DNA from: Sarcocystis neurona
Taxonomy: Eukaryota; Apicomplexa; Conoidasida; Eucoccidiorida; Sarcocystidae
Length of the DNA stretch: 64,000 nucleotides
Direction: 5' to 3'
Assembly: GCA_000727475.1 (NCBI GenBank)
Contig: KL647316.1
Span: 1,343,750-1,407,749, forward strand
Shown: positions 34,701-45,864 of the stretch, piece by piece
Numbering within the stretch: the stretch's first letter is position 1
How the letters are laid out: the number at the start of each line of letters is the position of its first letter
Position numbers and translations under genes: made by a program
The notes under the pieces: generated by a model
The model's input: only the letters and a program-made list of their open reading frames with translations
Databases searched by the model: none
What the model was told of the DNA's origin: nothing

Positions 34701-37700
34701 CACCGCTCGGCAGCAGCAGGTGGAGCCGAAGAAGAAGCAGCGGGGGGACCCCGGCTTGACCCCGGAGGCGCAGGACAAGTCGAAGGGGAAGCCGACTCAA
34801 GCGACGAAGACAAAAGTCGAGAGGCAAAAGACGTCGAAGCAGGAGAAACGTCTGCTGGTCCTGCATGCGCGCTGCCCCCACCCCCTCGGTACCTGGTAGA
34901 TCTGTTCGTGGCCCATGCGGGAGACACCCGAGCAGTTCTGGGTTCGATCAACGGCGTGTCCTACGTCCCGTCACGATCTCCTCTTTCCGCTGCAGCTGGC
35001 GTTCCTGCTGTTTCCTCGTCCTCCTCTCCTGCTGCTGCAGGTGCCGCCTTCGCTCGCCTCGCTCCACCGGGCGCCGCGGCGGCTCCCGCAGCCGTCGGTG
35101 CTCGCCTGGGCGGCAACTCCTTTCCTGCTGCTGCTGCTTCTCCTGCGCCAGTAGCAGGGTCTGTAGCGCATCACGGCGCAGACGGGGGGCGGACGACAGA
35201 GAAGCGCAGCAACGAGAAGACAACGGCAACATCATTTCTCGCCTCGTCGCCTGCTGCTGCTGCTCCGGCCGCACCAGGGGGGACAGCACCGCCGGGAGGA
35301 AAAGGCGGAGGAACAGCCGCGGGTCGGCACTGGACCGGGCTGCTGCAGCAGCCAGTGAGTCACACCGTCGGTCACCAGGCAGCAGCAACAGCAGCAGAAG
35401 CAGGAGGAGAAGGCTTGTTGCTCCTACAGACGGAAGCAAAGGCAGAGCGACTTACGCAGGACCATAAACCGAATAGGGACGACGAGCGAGCGCGAATCGA
35501 GCGCCACGGAGGCATCGTCGTTGATGCGGGCTGCCCTCGGTATAGCGCACACACCTGCTCCAAACTCTTCCCATGCATGCGTCCATACATATATGTATGT
35601 ATCTATGTATATCTATGCGCTTTTTCCTGTTTTACGTGTTATCTGCGTAGGGAGGGGAGAGGGGGGCCGGCGTGTAGGCGGCGAGGTGGGGGGAGCCGCG
35701 TGACCAGGGGGCCCTCTTCATGGAAAGAAAACACATTCGTGTGCATGGGAGAAGTAACAGCTTCTTGCGCACAGAGGCGGCTTCACTGGTTTGCTGCTTA
35801 AACTACATACACATGTATTTATACCAGACAATCTCCGACACTTTCTCCGCATGCATATATATATGACAGTCTCTCACGTCTCTCTCTATATCTATACTCA
35901 CGTGTATATGCATGTGTGTGTACACACGCGTTCTCCGCATCTCTATATAGGCGTATATGAGAGTCTTTCACGTCTCTCTCTATGTCCATACTCACGTCTA
36001 TATGTAGACACGCGCATATATGACAGTATCCCTGTCTCGCCCTCTGTATATCTACGTACGTAAATATATACGCGGACACATATATGCCTGAATTTCTCAC
36101 TGTCTCCCTGAGGATATATATATGCAGATATTTGTGTAGGTGTGTGTCCTACAAACTGTGTCCCTCTCTCTAGACACACGCCGTCCATATATCTGGCAGA
36201 CCTTCACTGCATCTCTCTCTGCATGCGCGTCCACATTCCTATATCTATATATGTGCATACGTATGTTTCCCTGGCTGCCTCTGCAACGTTTTTATCCGTT
36301 TGTGGGTAGACACACTTCGTCGTCGTCCATGCTTGGAGTGAGAAGTGCCGCTCCCTACATCTGTCTCAAGCATAGGTAGACATGTATGTGCACACAAGTG
36401 GCACACACATATATATATGTGTGCATGCAATTTTTACGGTTCCCCGACAACCTGCTGCCACTTGATACATTTATACAGAGAGAAAGGGAAAAAGAGAGAG
36501 ACGGGTGGATGCGCCTCCCCACACCCACATATATGTGTGCAGGTAAGTAGATCTGTAGAAATACTCAAGTGAGACAAGACACACAGCAGTAGACTCCCCT
36601 ACCCGCACACATATATATACACTGGCTCTCCGCTCTATCTTGCTATGTATACACGTGTAAGACACACGAAGATATCCGTCACGGGGCGGGAAGGAGACGG
36701 AGGGGAGTGCAGGGGGATGGAGACACCTGGCCAGCAAACGTTTTCACCAGACGGTGTGTCAAGTGTAAGGTTTTTGTGCACGTGTGTGTGGAAGGGGCAG
36801 GTTGAGACGGCTTCACCAATTTGCTTGAAGTGCCCAATATGAATCAACGAGCGCGCGTGCCGGAGTTCCTACCACATAGATGCGCGAGCGCTTCAACGGG
36901 GACGAACGCGGAAGAAATGCATGCCTTGTGTAGCACCCCCTATTCTCTCGTGTTGGTCCGTTTGCGCGCTGCCTGCATGTCTTCCGCCTTCCTCGCGTGT
37001 CGCATTCCCCTTCTTCTCTCGATTTTCTCCCCATCCCCTCCTCTTCGCCTTCCGTCCCGTTCCGGTGTCTCCGGTCCTCTTCATCACCTGCATGCAGCTC
37101 ACCCCGGCGTCTCGCGCGGATTCTCACGTATTTGTTTGTCGCACCTTCACGGCTCCCGTTGGCGGTTGCTGCTCCCCTCTCTTCGATGTGTGGTCCTCTC
37201 GCACTCCACTTGACTTCTCCCCCTTCTGCTCTCCTCGTCGTCATTTTCTGCTGCTGCTGCGTCACTGTCTGCGGGGGTCACCTTGGTCCTGCGCATCATC
37301 TCTCTGTATCACTCGGTGGGTGTTTCTGCGTCAATTTCCCGTCACTTCCCTTCCTGCCATTCCTTCCTATCTTTGTCTCTCACTCGGTGGGGTCTGCTGC
37401 GGTTTCCCGTCGCGTCCCTTCCTGCTATTTTCTGTCGTTCGTGTCCTTCTTGCCTTCTCTCCATGTTGCTGCCTGCTTCGCCCAGATCTTCTTCTTTTCG
37501 GACGACCTGGGTGCCACGGTCGGAGATGCTGCTCTACACATCTGCCCCCATTCTCCACACCCTTCTTCCCGTTCTCTCTTCTCTCGCACGTGTCCCCCTG
37601 TCTTTCGTCCTATTAAGACGGTCTTGTGGATTTCTTTGTGTCCCCGCTGCCGCGTCCCTTGTGACGTTTGCTTCCGCTGCTCTTCTTCTTCTTCTTCGGC

Positions 37701-38619
37701 GTTGTCCTTGTTCGTCTTCTTTCTCGTCTGTCCTGCTGCAGCTGTTGCTGCTGCTGCCGGAGGATCTGCTGCCCCCCTGCTGCCTCTTCCGCGCGTTCTC
37801 CTGCGGTTCTTGTCGTCGCTGCTCCACCTGCCGTTCTTGTCTTGCTGCCGCTCTTTCTGCTCTTGTCCGCTGGTGCTGTTGGTGCTTCGATTCTTGCTGC
37901 TGCTGTCTGTGTGTGTTCCTGCGCCTTCCGCTCTTGCTGGATGTCCTGCTGCACCGGGCCTCTTCAGCAGTTGCTGTCGCTGCTTCTGCTCGTGCTGCGG
38001 GTGCTGTTCCTGCTGCTGCGGGCCCGGCTGCGACTTTTGTTATTGCTGTTGGTGCTGCTGCTGCTGGACTGCAGAGTGATGGTGGGATCGACGGACATGG
38101 CGCTAGCGGTCTCGCGATGCCTCGGAGATTTCGCCTTAAAACGTTTCTCTGAGCACATCGTCCTTGCTACTCCTGATGTTACCAGCAGGTAATACATATA
38201 ATCCCATACGTATTCATATATATATATATGTATATTTACACGTTTGTCACACACTCTTTCCATACATATATATATGTTTGAATACGAATTAGTTTGTGTA
38301 AAAGTAGTATATTCTGTGTCGCATCATTACCCGTATATAAACTTCCATGCCAGAAATGGGCATGCGTGTATGCACGTACGTTGACGTGGGTATATCTTTC
38401 TCTGTATGTAATATACATGTGTATATATATATATATGTATATATATAAATCTGCATATATATATATATATCTTAGTATGCATACATATATGCATGCATAT
38501 GTGCACTTGTGTTGACCTCTGTATATCTTTTCACGGTGAGTTGGGTGCACTCATTCTTGCAAGTAGGTATGTAACATATATATATATATATATATGTTAT
38601 CTATATATGTATATATATG

Positions 38620-38650
<31 letters not shown>

Positions 38651-41600
38651 TTCTTGTTACACACGCATAGGTGACTGTATACATATACGCACACGTGAAT
38701 GTATACATATATATGTATATATGTGTAGGTATTTGTATATGTGTGTATGTATGTGTAGAGTTATCGTATGAGCTGACCTTCGTCTCTTTCTGTAGGTGGG
38801 CGCGTGAGTGTGGGAGTCGTTGCAAATGTTACGTCATGGCCGTGCTTGCCTCTGTTGCGGGACGACTCACGGTGGTTCGTTCGTGTCCCTTTCCCTCTGT
38901 CACTTCACAAGCAAAACGTCTCCCCTGAAGGCCGGGAAGAATCGCCCGTGCTGGCCAGGAGGACCAGGAGGCGGAGGAGGAGCAGCAGCAGCAGCAGGAC
39001 CTCCCTTACATCTCAGACTTCTTAGGCGCCGAACCGTAGCAATGACAGCAGGCCGTTCCTCTGCGACCCTTCGCTCGCTCGTTTCCCCCGCCACTGGCAA
39101 CACATCTCCACGCTGCCCCCGCCTCATGAACCCTCCTCCACACATATATATACTTCTGTGTACATGTGTGTTACGTACTGATACATATATATATGTGTCG
39201 CCATGTAGAGACGTATAGTCTCGCTGCCTACTGTGTGACAGTGCACACGCCTCGTTGTCTGAATCTGTCGTGCGTGTCTACCGTGTGCATGCGTACATTT
39301 ATATATATGTGTGTATGTACGTATTTCGAAGTGTGACACAGCGGTGTTGTCTCATGTAGACCTCGTTGTGTTGGTGTGTCACTCGCGTGTCTACACTAGA
39401 CATGTATATATATAGCCCATATATATATTTGTAGACGTGTACAACACAGCCATGTTGACGAAGAGACGTGTGGGTGTGTGAATCCCTTGCCCACGTTGGA
39501 GTGCTGCTGTGGTGGGTCTGCCTCGGTTCACGAATGTGTGCGTCTGTCAGTAGACCCGCACGTGGCTGCTGCCTCTTCTGGGGGTCTACACCTGCAGCAG
39601 CAGCCCCCCACGTCTGTCTGCGTCGCGTGTGGGCCCCTGTTTTCCTTTGGGCCGCTCCTGCACAAGTCCGATGAATATACGTATGTTGACTCATCCCCCC
39701 CTATCTCTCCATCTCTCTCCGAGACAGAGCGCCTGTATGGTGACTGCTCGTCAACCGGTCCGTGCGCCTTGTCCACTACTACGGCGACAACGACTCCTAC
39801 TGCTGTTGATGCGTCTACAGCACACATGCCCAGCGTTTAGGGTAAGGGGGGAAAATAGAAGGGAGTACAGCAACCAGGAGCTGCGTACTCGCGCAGAGCC
39901 ACCGTATGTGTGGGTCTTGAGAGAAAAAGGACGCGTGTAAAAGTGTGAGAGGGTCTGTGTGTGTCTGTGTGTGGTGTCTCGATGTCTGCGAATTATCTGT
40001 GTGAAGGTACATGTCTATGTACGCGTATGTGGATACATGTATGTATATATAAATACATATGTGCCGTCCTCTCCGTACATGTGTGGGAACTCGTAGCCAA
40101 TGCTACGTATGTTATATATATATGTATAGTGCCGTCCTCTCAGTATATGTGTGTGAATTCGTAGCTACTGCCACGTATGTTACACATACGTATATATATA
40201 TGTGCGGTCCTCTGTGTGTGTGTAAATGAATTTCGAGTTACTGCTACGTATTTTGATGAGAGGAGGCGGGGTGCGGCTCTCCTCTCGAGGTTTCTGCGAG
40301 GGTCACACAAGGACTTCTGGGCTGCCACCGGCGGCGTGTGTGGGGGGTGTGCGTGTACAGACGGCTGATTCCTGAACAGGACTGCTTCATTATAATCGCC
40401 AGCGACGGCTTGTGGGATGTACTGTCGGATGACGAGGCCGTGCGGCTGGTGCAGAAGCGTATTGACGCGTACTACAACCAGCAGACCGCGGCGCGTTCTG
40501 GCAACAGCGGCAGCGGCAGCAGCAGTCTCATCAACGGCTTCTGTGAGGAGAAGAGGGAAGGAGAGGACGGCAGACTACAGCAGACGGGCAGCAGCAGCAG
40601 CACTCCGCAGGCGGGGGCTGGAGAGGGGTGCAGGCCGGGAACTGCTTCTGCTGCTGCTGCTTCTTCTTCCGCTCGTACTTGTGCTGGCGTGGCTTCTGTT
40701 GCCGAAGTCCCAAGTGCTGCGCGGTCTCGGGTAAGCAGCAGCACGTGCAGCAGAGGCGGTGCTGCGACGGTGGCGAGGGGCTCTGCCGCTGCGACTGCTG
40801 CTGCCGAGGCGAAAGAGGCAGGAAGGGCAGCAGCAGCAGGAAGCAGGAGCAGCGGCGAGGGGCTGCAGACGGCCGCAGGCCACCGCCACCGCCAGCAGGA
40901 GGAGGAGGAAGAGGAGGAAGACCAAGAAGCAGCTGGTGTCTCCTGGTGGGAGAGAAAAAGCAGCAGCCGGAAACAGAGAAAGGCTCGTCAACTCGGTGTG
41001 CCTACAGCGGCCGCAGGAGAGGAGAGAAACAGCGGGGACGAGGGAGAGGACTTGGGGACTGCCAACTGCACCGGCCAGAAAAACGCTGCAGCAGCAGAAA
41101 GCCCTGTCGAACAAGAAGCGACCGAACAGTACGACGCAGACTGCTTCGAAGAGTACGTGCTGCTCGATTCAACAAACATCGAAATTCTGTTGCTGCTGCT
41201 GCTATGTTCTCCCACCTGCTCTGCTGGGATTGTCTCCCACCTCCTCTGTTGCTGTTCTCTCATACCTGCGCTGCTGCTGTTCTCTCGCACGTGTTGCTGT
41301 CGGTTTCATACCTGCTGCTGCTGCTGCTATTTTCTTGTACCTGCTACTGCTGCTTTCTCGCGCCTCCTGCTCTGGCAAGGCTGCCTGTTTTTTGCCGGGC
41401 ATGTGCTGCGGTTGTGGTATTGTCAAACATTGCACAAGAAGATTCAGCCACATGTCTGTAGTCGGGTGGCAGCACTGCACACGTGCTTTTAGGAGACGCT
41501 GGGTGCTGGAGCTTTCTTGTCTTTAGGTCCGGCTGCTGCTGCTGCTGCATGGAAGAAAAGAAGAAAGCATCTGCAGTTCACACGCACAGCTCCTTCTTCT

Positions 41601-44600
41601 GCCGCAGCAGAGACCTGCTACGAAAAATTAGGCACGCATGTCTCCCTTGCTACTGTCGTTGCGCCAGTAGTAGTAGTAGGGCAGTAGTGATCCACCAGTG
41701 GTATCCTAGTAGAGATTGTAGTGTAGTAGCACCAGGAGTAGTAGTGGGGTACTGTTGTCCTTGAACCACTACTGGTGGTAGTAGTAGTCGTACCCGTAGT
41801 GGTAGTTGTCGTAGTAGTCGTCGTGGTGGTAGTTGTAGTAATAGTAGTATAGGAGTAGTAGTAGTAATCGTAGTATCGTAGGAGTAATACTACTAGTATA
41901 GTAGTAGTCGTGGTAGTATAGTAGTAGTCGTGGTAGTATAGTAGTACTAGTCGTAGTAAAGGAGTCCTCGTAGTATTGCTAGTGGGCATGAAGTCATTGG
42001 TGGCGCTTTGGGTTGCCGCATGCAGTGACCGGTGGGGGTGCTGCTGCTGGAGAGTACGTAGGGAGGGAGACGCGGCGGTGAGACGTGAGGTACTAATGAG
42101 CCGGCCCGAGAGCAGCGAAGAAGAAGACATGCTGCCGCACGTCTGCGCAGGAGAGGACAGGGGAGGGGGTGGGGACTGCCGCAGAGGCTCTGCGTTTTTC
42201 TTCTGCTGCTGCTGGCCCGCGGGGCTGGGACTGGGTACGTGCTTGAGCAGCAGTCCGCACGAGTCGTGGTCGTGGGAGAAGAAGAACCACCAACCGTCTG
42301 CCGTGGAGGTAGATGGGAAGAACGAACGAAACAGTCTGCTTCTGCTACGTCACGGGTACGTGTTGCGTCCCGTTGCAGGCCTAGAGAGAAAGATAGAGGG
42401 CTGCGGCGCCTGCGGGAGTGGCCCGAGGAACTCTACACGCGCCTGCATGCACACCTGCGGAAAGTCCTCGTCGGCTTCCTTGCCACGAAACAGCGTCGTC
42501 TGCAGACTGACTGTGTGACGTAGCCAGGAAAATGGCAGCAGTTGCCGAAGTATGGGTCGTCGTCGTGGGAGTAGCAGGAATAGCAGGCGTAGTCCTGGTG
42601 TGTGCGTACTCCCTGTTGCGCACGCAGGAGAATACATTCGAGCAGCACCCTCGTGTACACACACTCGCACACACACACACACACAGCGCTGCAGGCAGCA
42701 GCAGCATCCATGTAGAGGTGTATATACATGCAGCCGACTGTGTAGCAGAGAGTTCTGTGGACAGCGTGGATAAACAGTCCATTACTCGCGCTGTTTACTG
42801 TATAGGGGCCACGTCTAGGAGGAGCAGCGACACGGAAGCCAACGCAGGGCCCTGCCGTTGCTGCAGCGGCGACGCACCCGGCGCAGACGCCAGAGCCGCA
42901 GCGGGAGGGCAGTCGCCGCACTGCACAGAGAGACAGACAAAGAAAGGATACTCTGCAGCAGCGCCAACACGAGTGATGGGACGAGGAGGATGAGGCGGCT
43001 CACGAAGACACACAGAGACAACGGCAGCATAGGAACAGCAGTGTGGGGAAGCTCTGTTAGATGTGGTATAGATACGTGTGCGGCTGACTCGTCGTGGCCA
43101 GAGAGGAAGCGGATCTGTCGCTGAACGCGTCTGCAGCAGCATTGTACAGAGCTCTCGTCCAGAGACACTGTACTCGTTTATGTTCTAGGAACTTTCGACA
43201 AGTTCGTAGAGGCGCCGTGGACGTATAACTAGTGCTACAGAGTACGCAGCACGTGTATCAGTACACGGTGGGGTCGGGGTCGCAGTACTACAAGTGGCTG
43301 TCGTGCCGTTTCGTAGTTATCGACGAACCCTACGTGTACGTAGACTCGAAGGAGGACGAGGAGGAGGAGGAGTAGTCGAAGAATAGTAGTAGTATGTACT
43401 AATAGGAGTAGTTCTGAAAGAATAGAAGTCGTATACGCCTAAAATAGTAGCAGCAGTCGAAGAATAGTAGTAGGAGTAGTATGTACTTGTACTTGTAGTA
43501 GTAGTAGTAGTACGAGTATATGCCTGTAGTAGGAGTCGTAATGGCAGAATAGTAGTATTATACACTTGCAGCAGTAGTAGTAGTACGTAGTGCTGAATCC
43601 TGTGGTGGCATATCCTCGTAGTAGGCGTAGCAGCAGTCGTGATAGTCGTAGAATACCAGCAATACATATACCCGGAGGAGAAGGAGAAGTAGTCGTAAAC
43701 GAAAAGCAGGAGTCGTATGTCCTTGTAGCAGTGGTGGTAATCGCGTAGAATACTAGTAGTATGGATTCGTAGTAGTAGGAGTAGCGACACACACGTGCCA
43801 CAGCAGGCTTCTGCTGCTTGTTCAAGTATACAGGCAAGCCTGTGGCGTAGAGTAGAGCAGCAGTCGCTTTCGGGCGGAGAGGTCGCAGGCGTGCGAGCTC
43901 TAGAAACGCGTGCAGCAGTTCAACTCGGGAGATACGTGTAGTGTTTTTGTGTCAAGAAGTGAAGCTGCTGCCGCTGCTCAGGGTGTGGCTGTAGACCTTG
44001 TGCGTCTGTTTCTTCAAGAAAAGAGCTTCTGCGGCACTGCTAGCGGTGGTCATATGCGCTTCTCGAAAGTCAAGTTTACGAGTACCGCCTCTGTCACCCG
44101 CAGCTTCTCTCATGCTCCTATTTCTCTCTCCTGGCAGGGTGCCTGCAGCGCATACATACACATATTTATATACATACGTATACGTATATATACATGTAGG
44201 CAGAGAAGTTAGGCGGATGCGCATGCGTGCATGCACACACCGTTCACATACATGCATGCAGACCCGTACATACACCAATCACATGCGTATGTATACACAT
44301 GTAGATCTTTACGCATACGTATGTATATACATACATTTAGACAAAACTATACACATATAGATGCAGGTTTGTCAGTTTGCCCTTCTATATATGTATATAT
44401 CTTCCTCTCTCGCGTTGTCTGTCTCTTTCTCACTGTCTTTCTGTCTCTGTGTCTCTCTCTTTTTCTCTATATACTGATGCCGTATGCCACGTTACGTACG
44501 TATATGTCTATGGATAACACGTCCGTAGAAGTGTACACACAGGTGTACAGACAGTCACAGTATGTCTGAACGGTAGCTAGCCACGTGTCGCCCTGCGTCC

Positions 44601-45683
44601 ACGTTTACGACGTAGATATAAACAGTTTTTGAGCGGATGTTGATCGATGTATGTGTATCTCTCGGTCGCCAACTATCGCAGAAACAAGTGGAAGATCTGC
44701 TGAACCTGTGTATGTGCCTCACCATCTCTTCTTCTCTGTATATGTGTATCACACACGCCTTCTTGTATTATATGTACGTTTGTATATGTATGTGCTAATA
44801 CACTTGTTTTCGCATGTAGAGATGCGCATATGTGTATGGACGGCGCACTTCCGTGCACGTTTATGTATGTGTGCTCTTCGGACTACATGCATTTCCTGTG
44901 TCCCTTTTTACTTCAGTTCCTTTCTTCATAGAGACATAATACATCCAAGTACACTTCTGTGTATCTGTTAGTTGGTGACGTAGGCGTTTGTAGTCGGGAG
45001 GAGAGTCTTTTCGTCTCCCTCTCCGCTATTCTTCTTGCAGGTGTAACTTACGTAGGGGACTCCTTCATCTACACACCTCGAAGTCTAGATACCTACACAA
45101 CACTATATACGTGTCTATGCATACGTGTCTGTGTGCATGCACACGTAGACGCGTGGTCTTAATCAACGTGTAGAGGACTGGGTATCTGGACTTCCGCACG
45201 TTGTTGAGGTCCAACACACCCATAGGAACTGGACAAACACGCGCAGCTAGCTACGTATGGTAGTAGGGTACAGGGAACTGCTACTATATCGCAGTATTTT
45301 CGCTGTGTCTCTCCTGTGCACGTACGTCTGCAGACATCCTCACACACACGTATATATAAGTTTCTATGTTCGTGGGAGAACCGCTACTATATCGCAGGAC
45401 CTTTCTCTGTGTCCCTCCTGTATACGTACATCTGCATACATACATATGTATGTAAGTATGTATCTTTGCGCGCGCGCGCGTGGGAATATGTATGTGTGTG
45501 TGGGTTGCATGCAGTTACGTACCTAAGGCAGTCTTGGACGCTGCTGCGAACGATTTGATTCGCATGGCACTAACACGTTTTTCCGCGGACAACATTTCTG
45601 TCCTGCTGCTACACTTCTCGTGGAAAAGAAGAAAAAAAGAGGGGCAGGGGGCGCACGTTCTGCCAAGGACCACTTGCAGTTGA
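31144..45683 (+). CDS. PP2C/PPM-family Ser/Thr protein phosphatase, five or six exons
   Basis: Metal-dependent (Mg/Mn) phosphatase that dephosphorylates Ser/Thr residues. Exons: 31144-31777 (or 27501-28771 joined to 31182-31777), 34324-35539, 38075-38188, 40361-41152, 45515-45683. All junctions join in phase. Motifs in order: RREKMED, MLDGHNG, LFVAHAGDTRAV, LTQDHKPNRDDERARIERHGG, then across the 35539/38075 junction CPR-VMVGSTDMALAVSRCLGDFALK, then DCFIIIASDGLWDVLSDDEA and FSADNISVLLLHF. The metal-binding Asp residues of MED, DGH, SDG and ADN are all present. Long Gln/Ala/Ser/Glu inserts lie between motifs 3 and 4 and after SDG. No signal peptide or membrane segment is evident. The substrate is unknown. 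Confidence 0.88.
31778..34323. repeat. PP2C intron, CTG-rich with 36-bp repeats
   Basis: 2.5-kb intron dominated by CTG/GCT on +. It has four copies of a 36-bp unit (gagctgctgtctcggtcctg core) at about 32169-32312. Ends in gcgtgtgtcag. Open frames inside are repeat-driven. The antisense frame 33285-33995 is listed separately. Confidence 0.7.
33285..33995 (-). CDS. antisense ORF within a PP2C intron (236 codons)
   Basis: ATG-to-stop frame on -, starting MQQLRQSQKATAESRRDPPT. It contains HLTIAVAGSNQVTLRGTRP, Arg/Ser-rich and Gln-rich runs, and FARAAAAAVAYAKTATQS. Antisense of a CTG tract is CAG, which favours open frames by composition alone. No domain, no splice support. Confidence 0.18.
   Translation of the reverse strand: MQQLRQSQKATAESRRDPPTRAVAAAAAASRPQQQDDAVEVLGSSTHTACTTAPTPVRRQQQQRHARRAVAEQQREEEEAAAHLTIAVAGSNQVTLRGTRPRRSSTKRRSSNSSRQRMPEKNTLANVAPAQHSEKRRERRERSAAAARGTERSNYRKTLSTGATATHALQQQQQPPSTRSCGNKRRRRQEESAANAEFARAAAAAVAYAKTATQSCSFLAATATATARNGNAVAAT
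34324..35539 (+). CDS. PP2C exon with DGHNG and AGDTR motifs
   Basis: After gtgtgtcag the leftover A plus TG gives Met, then LDGHNGCQLAEFAAGQLHLL, a DGHxG metal and phosphate-binding motif. FHHVDHQYMRLYPKAEDGAT and FVAHAGDTRAVL follow, then LTQDHKPNRDDERARIERHG. Gln-rich and Ala/Pro-rich inserts separate these. Ends GIVVDAGCP with CG before donor gtatag at 35540. CG plus A at 38075 makes Arg. Confidence 0.87.
35540..38074. repeat. PP2C intron: TA microsatellite then CT-rich DNA
   Basis: Three diverged copies (about 35855, 35945, 36010) of a unit containing cacgtctctctctat, TA microsatellite, then a long CT-rich segment (36990-37680) grading into CTG (37680-38070) and the acceptor ggactgcag. 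No internal exon recognised. Confidence 0.6.
38075..38188 (+). CDS. PP2C exon with SRCLGD motif
   Basis: Flanked by gactgcag and gtaata. Reads (CG)A, then VMVGSTDMALAVSRCLGDFA and LKRFSEHIVLATPDVTS, leaving AG. LAVSRxLGDxxLK is the most diagnostic PP2C motif after DGHGG, followed by the PDV strand. Confidence 0.92.
38189..40360. repeat. PP2C intron, TA-rich with 70-bp repeats
   Basis: TA runs (38400-38720), three copies of a roughly 70-bp unit beginning gtgccgtcctct (about 40065, 40128, 40200) and two protein-like intervals: 38796-39026 and 39478-39840. Acceptor gcgtgtacag. Confidence 0.6.
39478..39840 (+). CDS. protein-like ORF within a PP2C intron
   Basis: 121-codon frame, reading VCVACGPLFSFGPLLHKSDE and TYVDSSPPISPSLSETERLY among others, ending TAG. 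It could be an alternative exon, a nested gene or chance. The flanking exons already join in phase without it. Confidence 0.15.
   Translation: MNPLPTLECCCGGSASVHECVRLSVDPHVAAASSGGLHLQQQPPTSVCVACGPLFSFGPLLHKSDEYTYVDSSPPISPSLSETERLYGDCSSTGPCALSTTTATTTPTAVDASTAHMPSV
40361..41152 (+). CDS. PP2C exon with ASDGLWD motif and low-complexity insert
   Basis: AG plus A gives Arg, then RLIPEQDCFIIIASDGLWDV, LSDDEAVRLVQKRIDAYYN, a long Gln/Ala/Ser insert and an acidic stretch (QQEEEEEEEDQEA). Ends YDADCFE plus GA before a strong donor gtacgt at 41153. GA plus T at 45515 makes Asp and continues YVPKAVLDAAANDLI. An internal gtaagc at 40734 is a possible alternative donor. Confidence 0.85.
41670..41975. repeat. 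TAG/GTA trinucleotide array
   Basis: Imperfect TAG/GTA/GTG trinucleotides on + (tagtagtagt, gtcgtagtagtcg). Confidence 0.9.
41976..42523 (+). CDS. coding-like island in the PP2C last intron
   Basis: One frame reads LMSRPESSEEEDMLPHVCAG and WSWEKKNHQPSAVEVDGKNE. Another, after acceptor cccgttgcag (42380), reads PREKDRGLRRLREWPEELYT and RLHAHLRKVLVGFLATKQRR to a TAG at 42521. The second would splice in phase to the donor at 41153, giving an alternative phosphatase C-terminus without the ADN motif. Confidence 0.25.
42532..42993 (+). CDS. ORF with predicted N-terminal membrane segment
   Basis: 153 codons: MAAVAEVWVVVVGVAGIAGV then VLVCAYSLLRTQENT, a convincing hydrophobic helix followed by basic residues, then His/Thr from a CA microsatellite and Ala/Cys-rich text. 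It lies inside the PP2C last intron. The microsatellite in the frame argues against a conserved protein. Confidence 0.18.
   Translation: MAAVAEVWVVVVGVAGIAGVVLVCAYSLLRTQENTFEQHPRVHTLAHTHTHSAAGSSSIHVEVYIHAADCVAESSVDSVDKQSITRAVYCIGATSRRSSDTEANAGPCRCCSGDAPGADARAAAGGQSPHCTERQTKKGYSAAAPTRVMGRGG
43355..43790. repeat. TAG/GTA trinucleotide array
   Basis: Imperfect TAG/GTA array on +, same strand sense as 41670-41975. Confidence 0.88.
45515..45683 (+). CDS. PP2C terminal exon with ADN motif
   Basis: After gcatgcag: T completes Asp, then YVPKAVLDAAANDLIRMALT and RFSADNISVLLLHFSWKRRK, ending RTTCS and TGA at 45681-45683. ALxRxSxDNISVLLL is the last PP2C strand, with its metal-binding Asp. The C-terminus is short and basic. 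Confidence 0.87.
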
Positions 45684-45864
45684 TACTCTGTTACATGTCG
45701 TAGGTGCCCCGTTTTTGTAGCTTTAACAGGCGACTTGAACGACTGCTTCAACGATTCTCACGGCTGCTGCATCGCGACGCCTTCCTCTGGGGTTGTCTCT
45801 CTTGCGACCTTCTTTACACTCACTTCACGACGCATTATTCTCATCCTCGGCCTATTACCACCTT

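Larger units (their letters stand above)
41153..45514. repeat. PP2C last intron (4.4 kb): CTG repeats, TAG arrays, coding-like island
   Basis: Starts with CTG-rich roughly 40-bp repeats built on ttctctcxxacctgctgctg (41190-41400). TAG/GTA arrays follow at 41670-41975 and 43355-43790. A GC-rich island with open frames lies between them (41976-43170), then TA/GT sequence and a duplicated roughly 120-bp block (45250-45440, sharing ctgctactatatcgcag). Confidence 0.65.

Noticed and set aside
40734..45515. PP2C exon 4 ending at gtaagc (40734) and joining GCA GTC at 45526
   Set aside because: Also phase-compatible and with a better donor, but it would discard 140 protein-like codons; the 41152/45515 junction joins both open frames continuously. 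Kept as a possible isoform.
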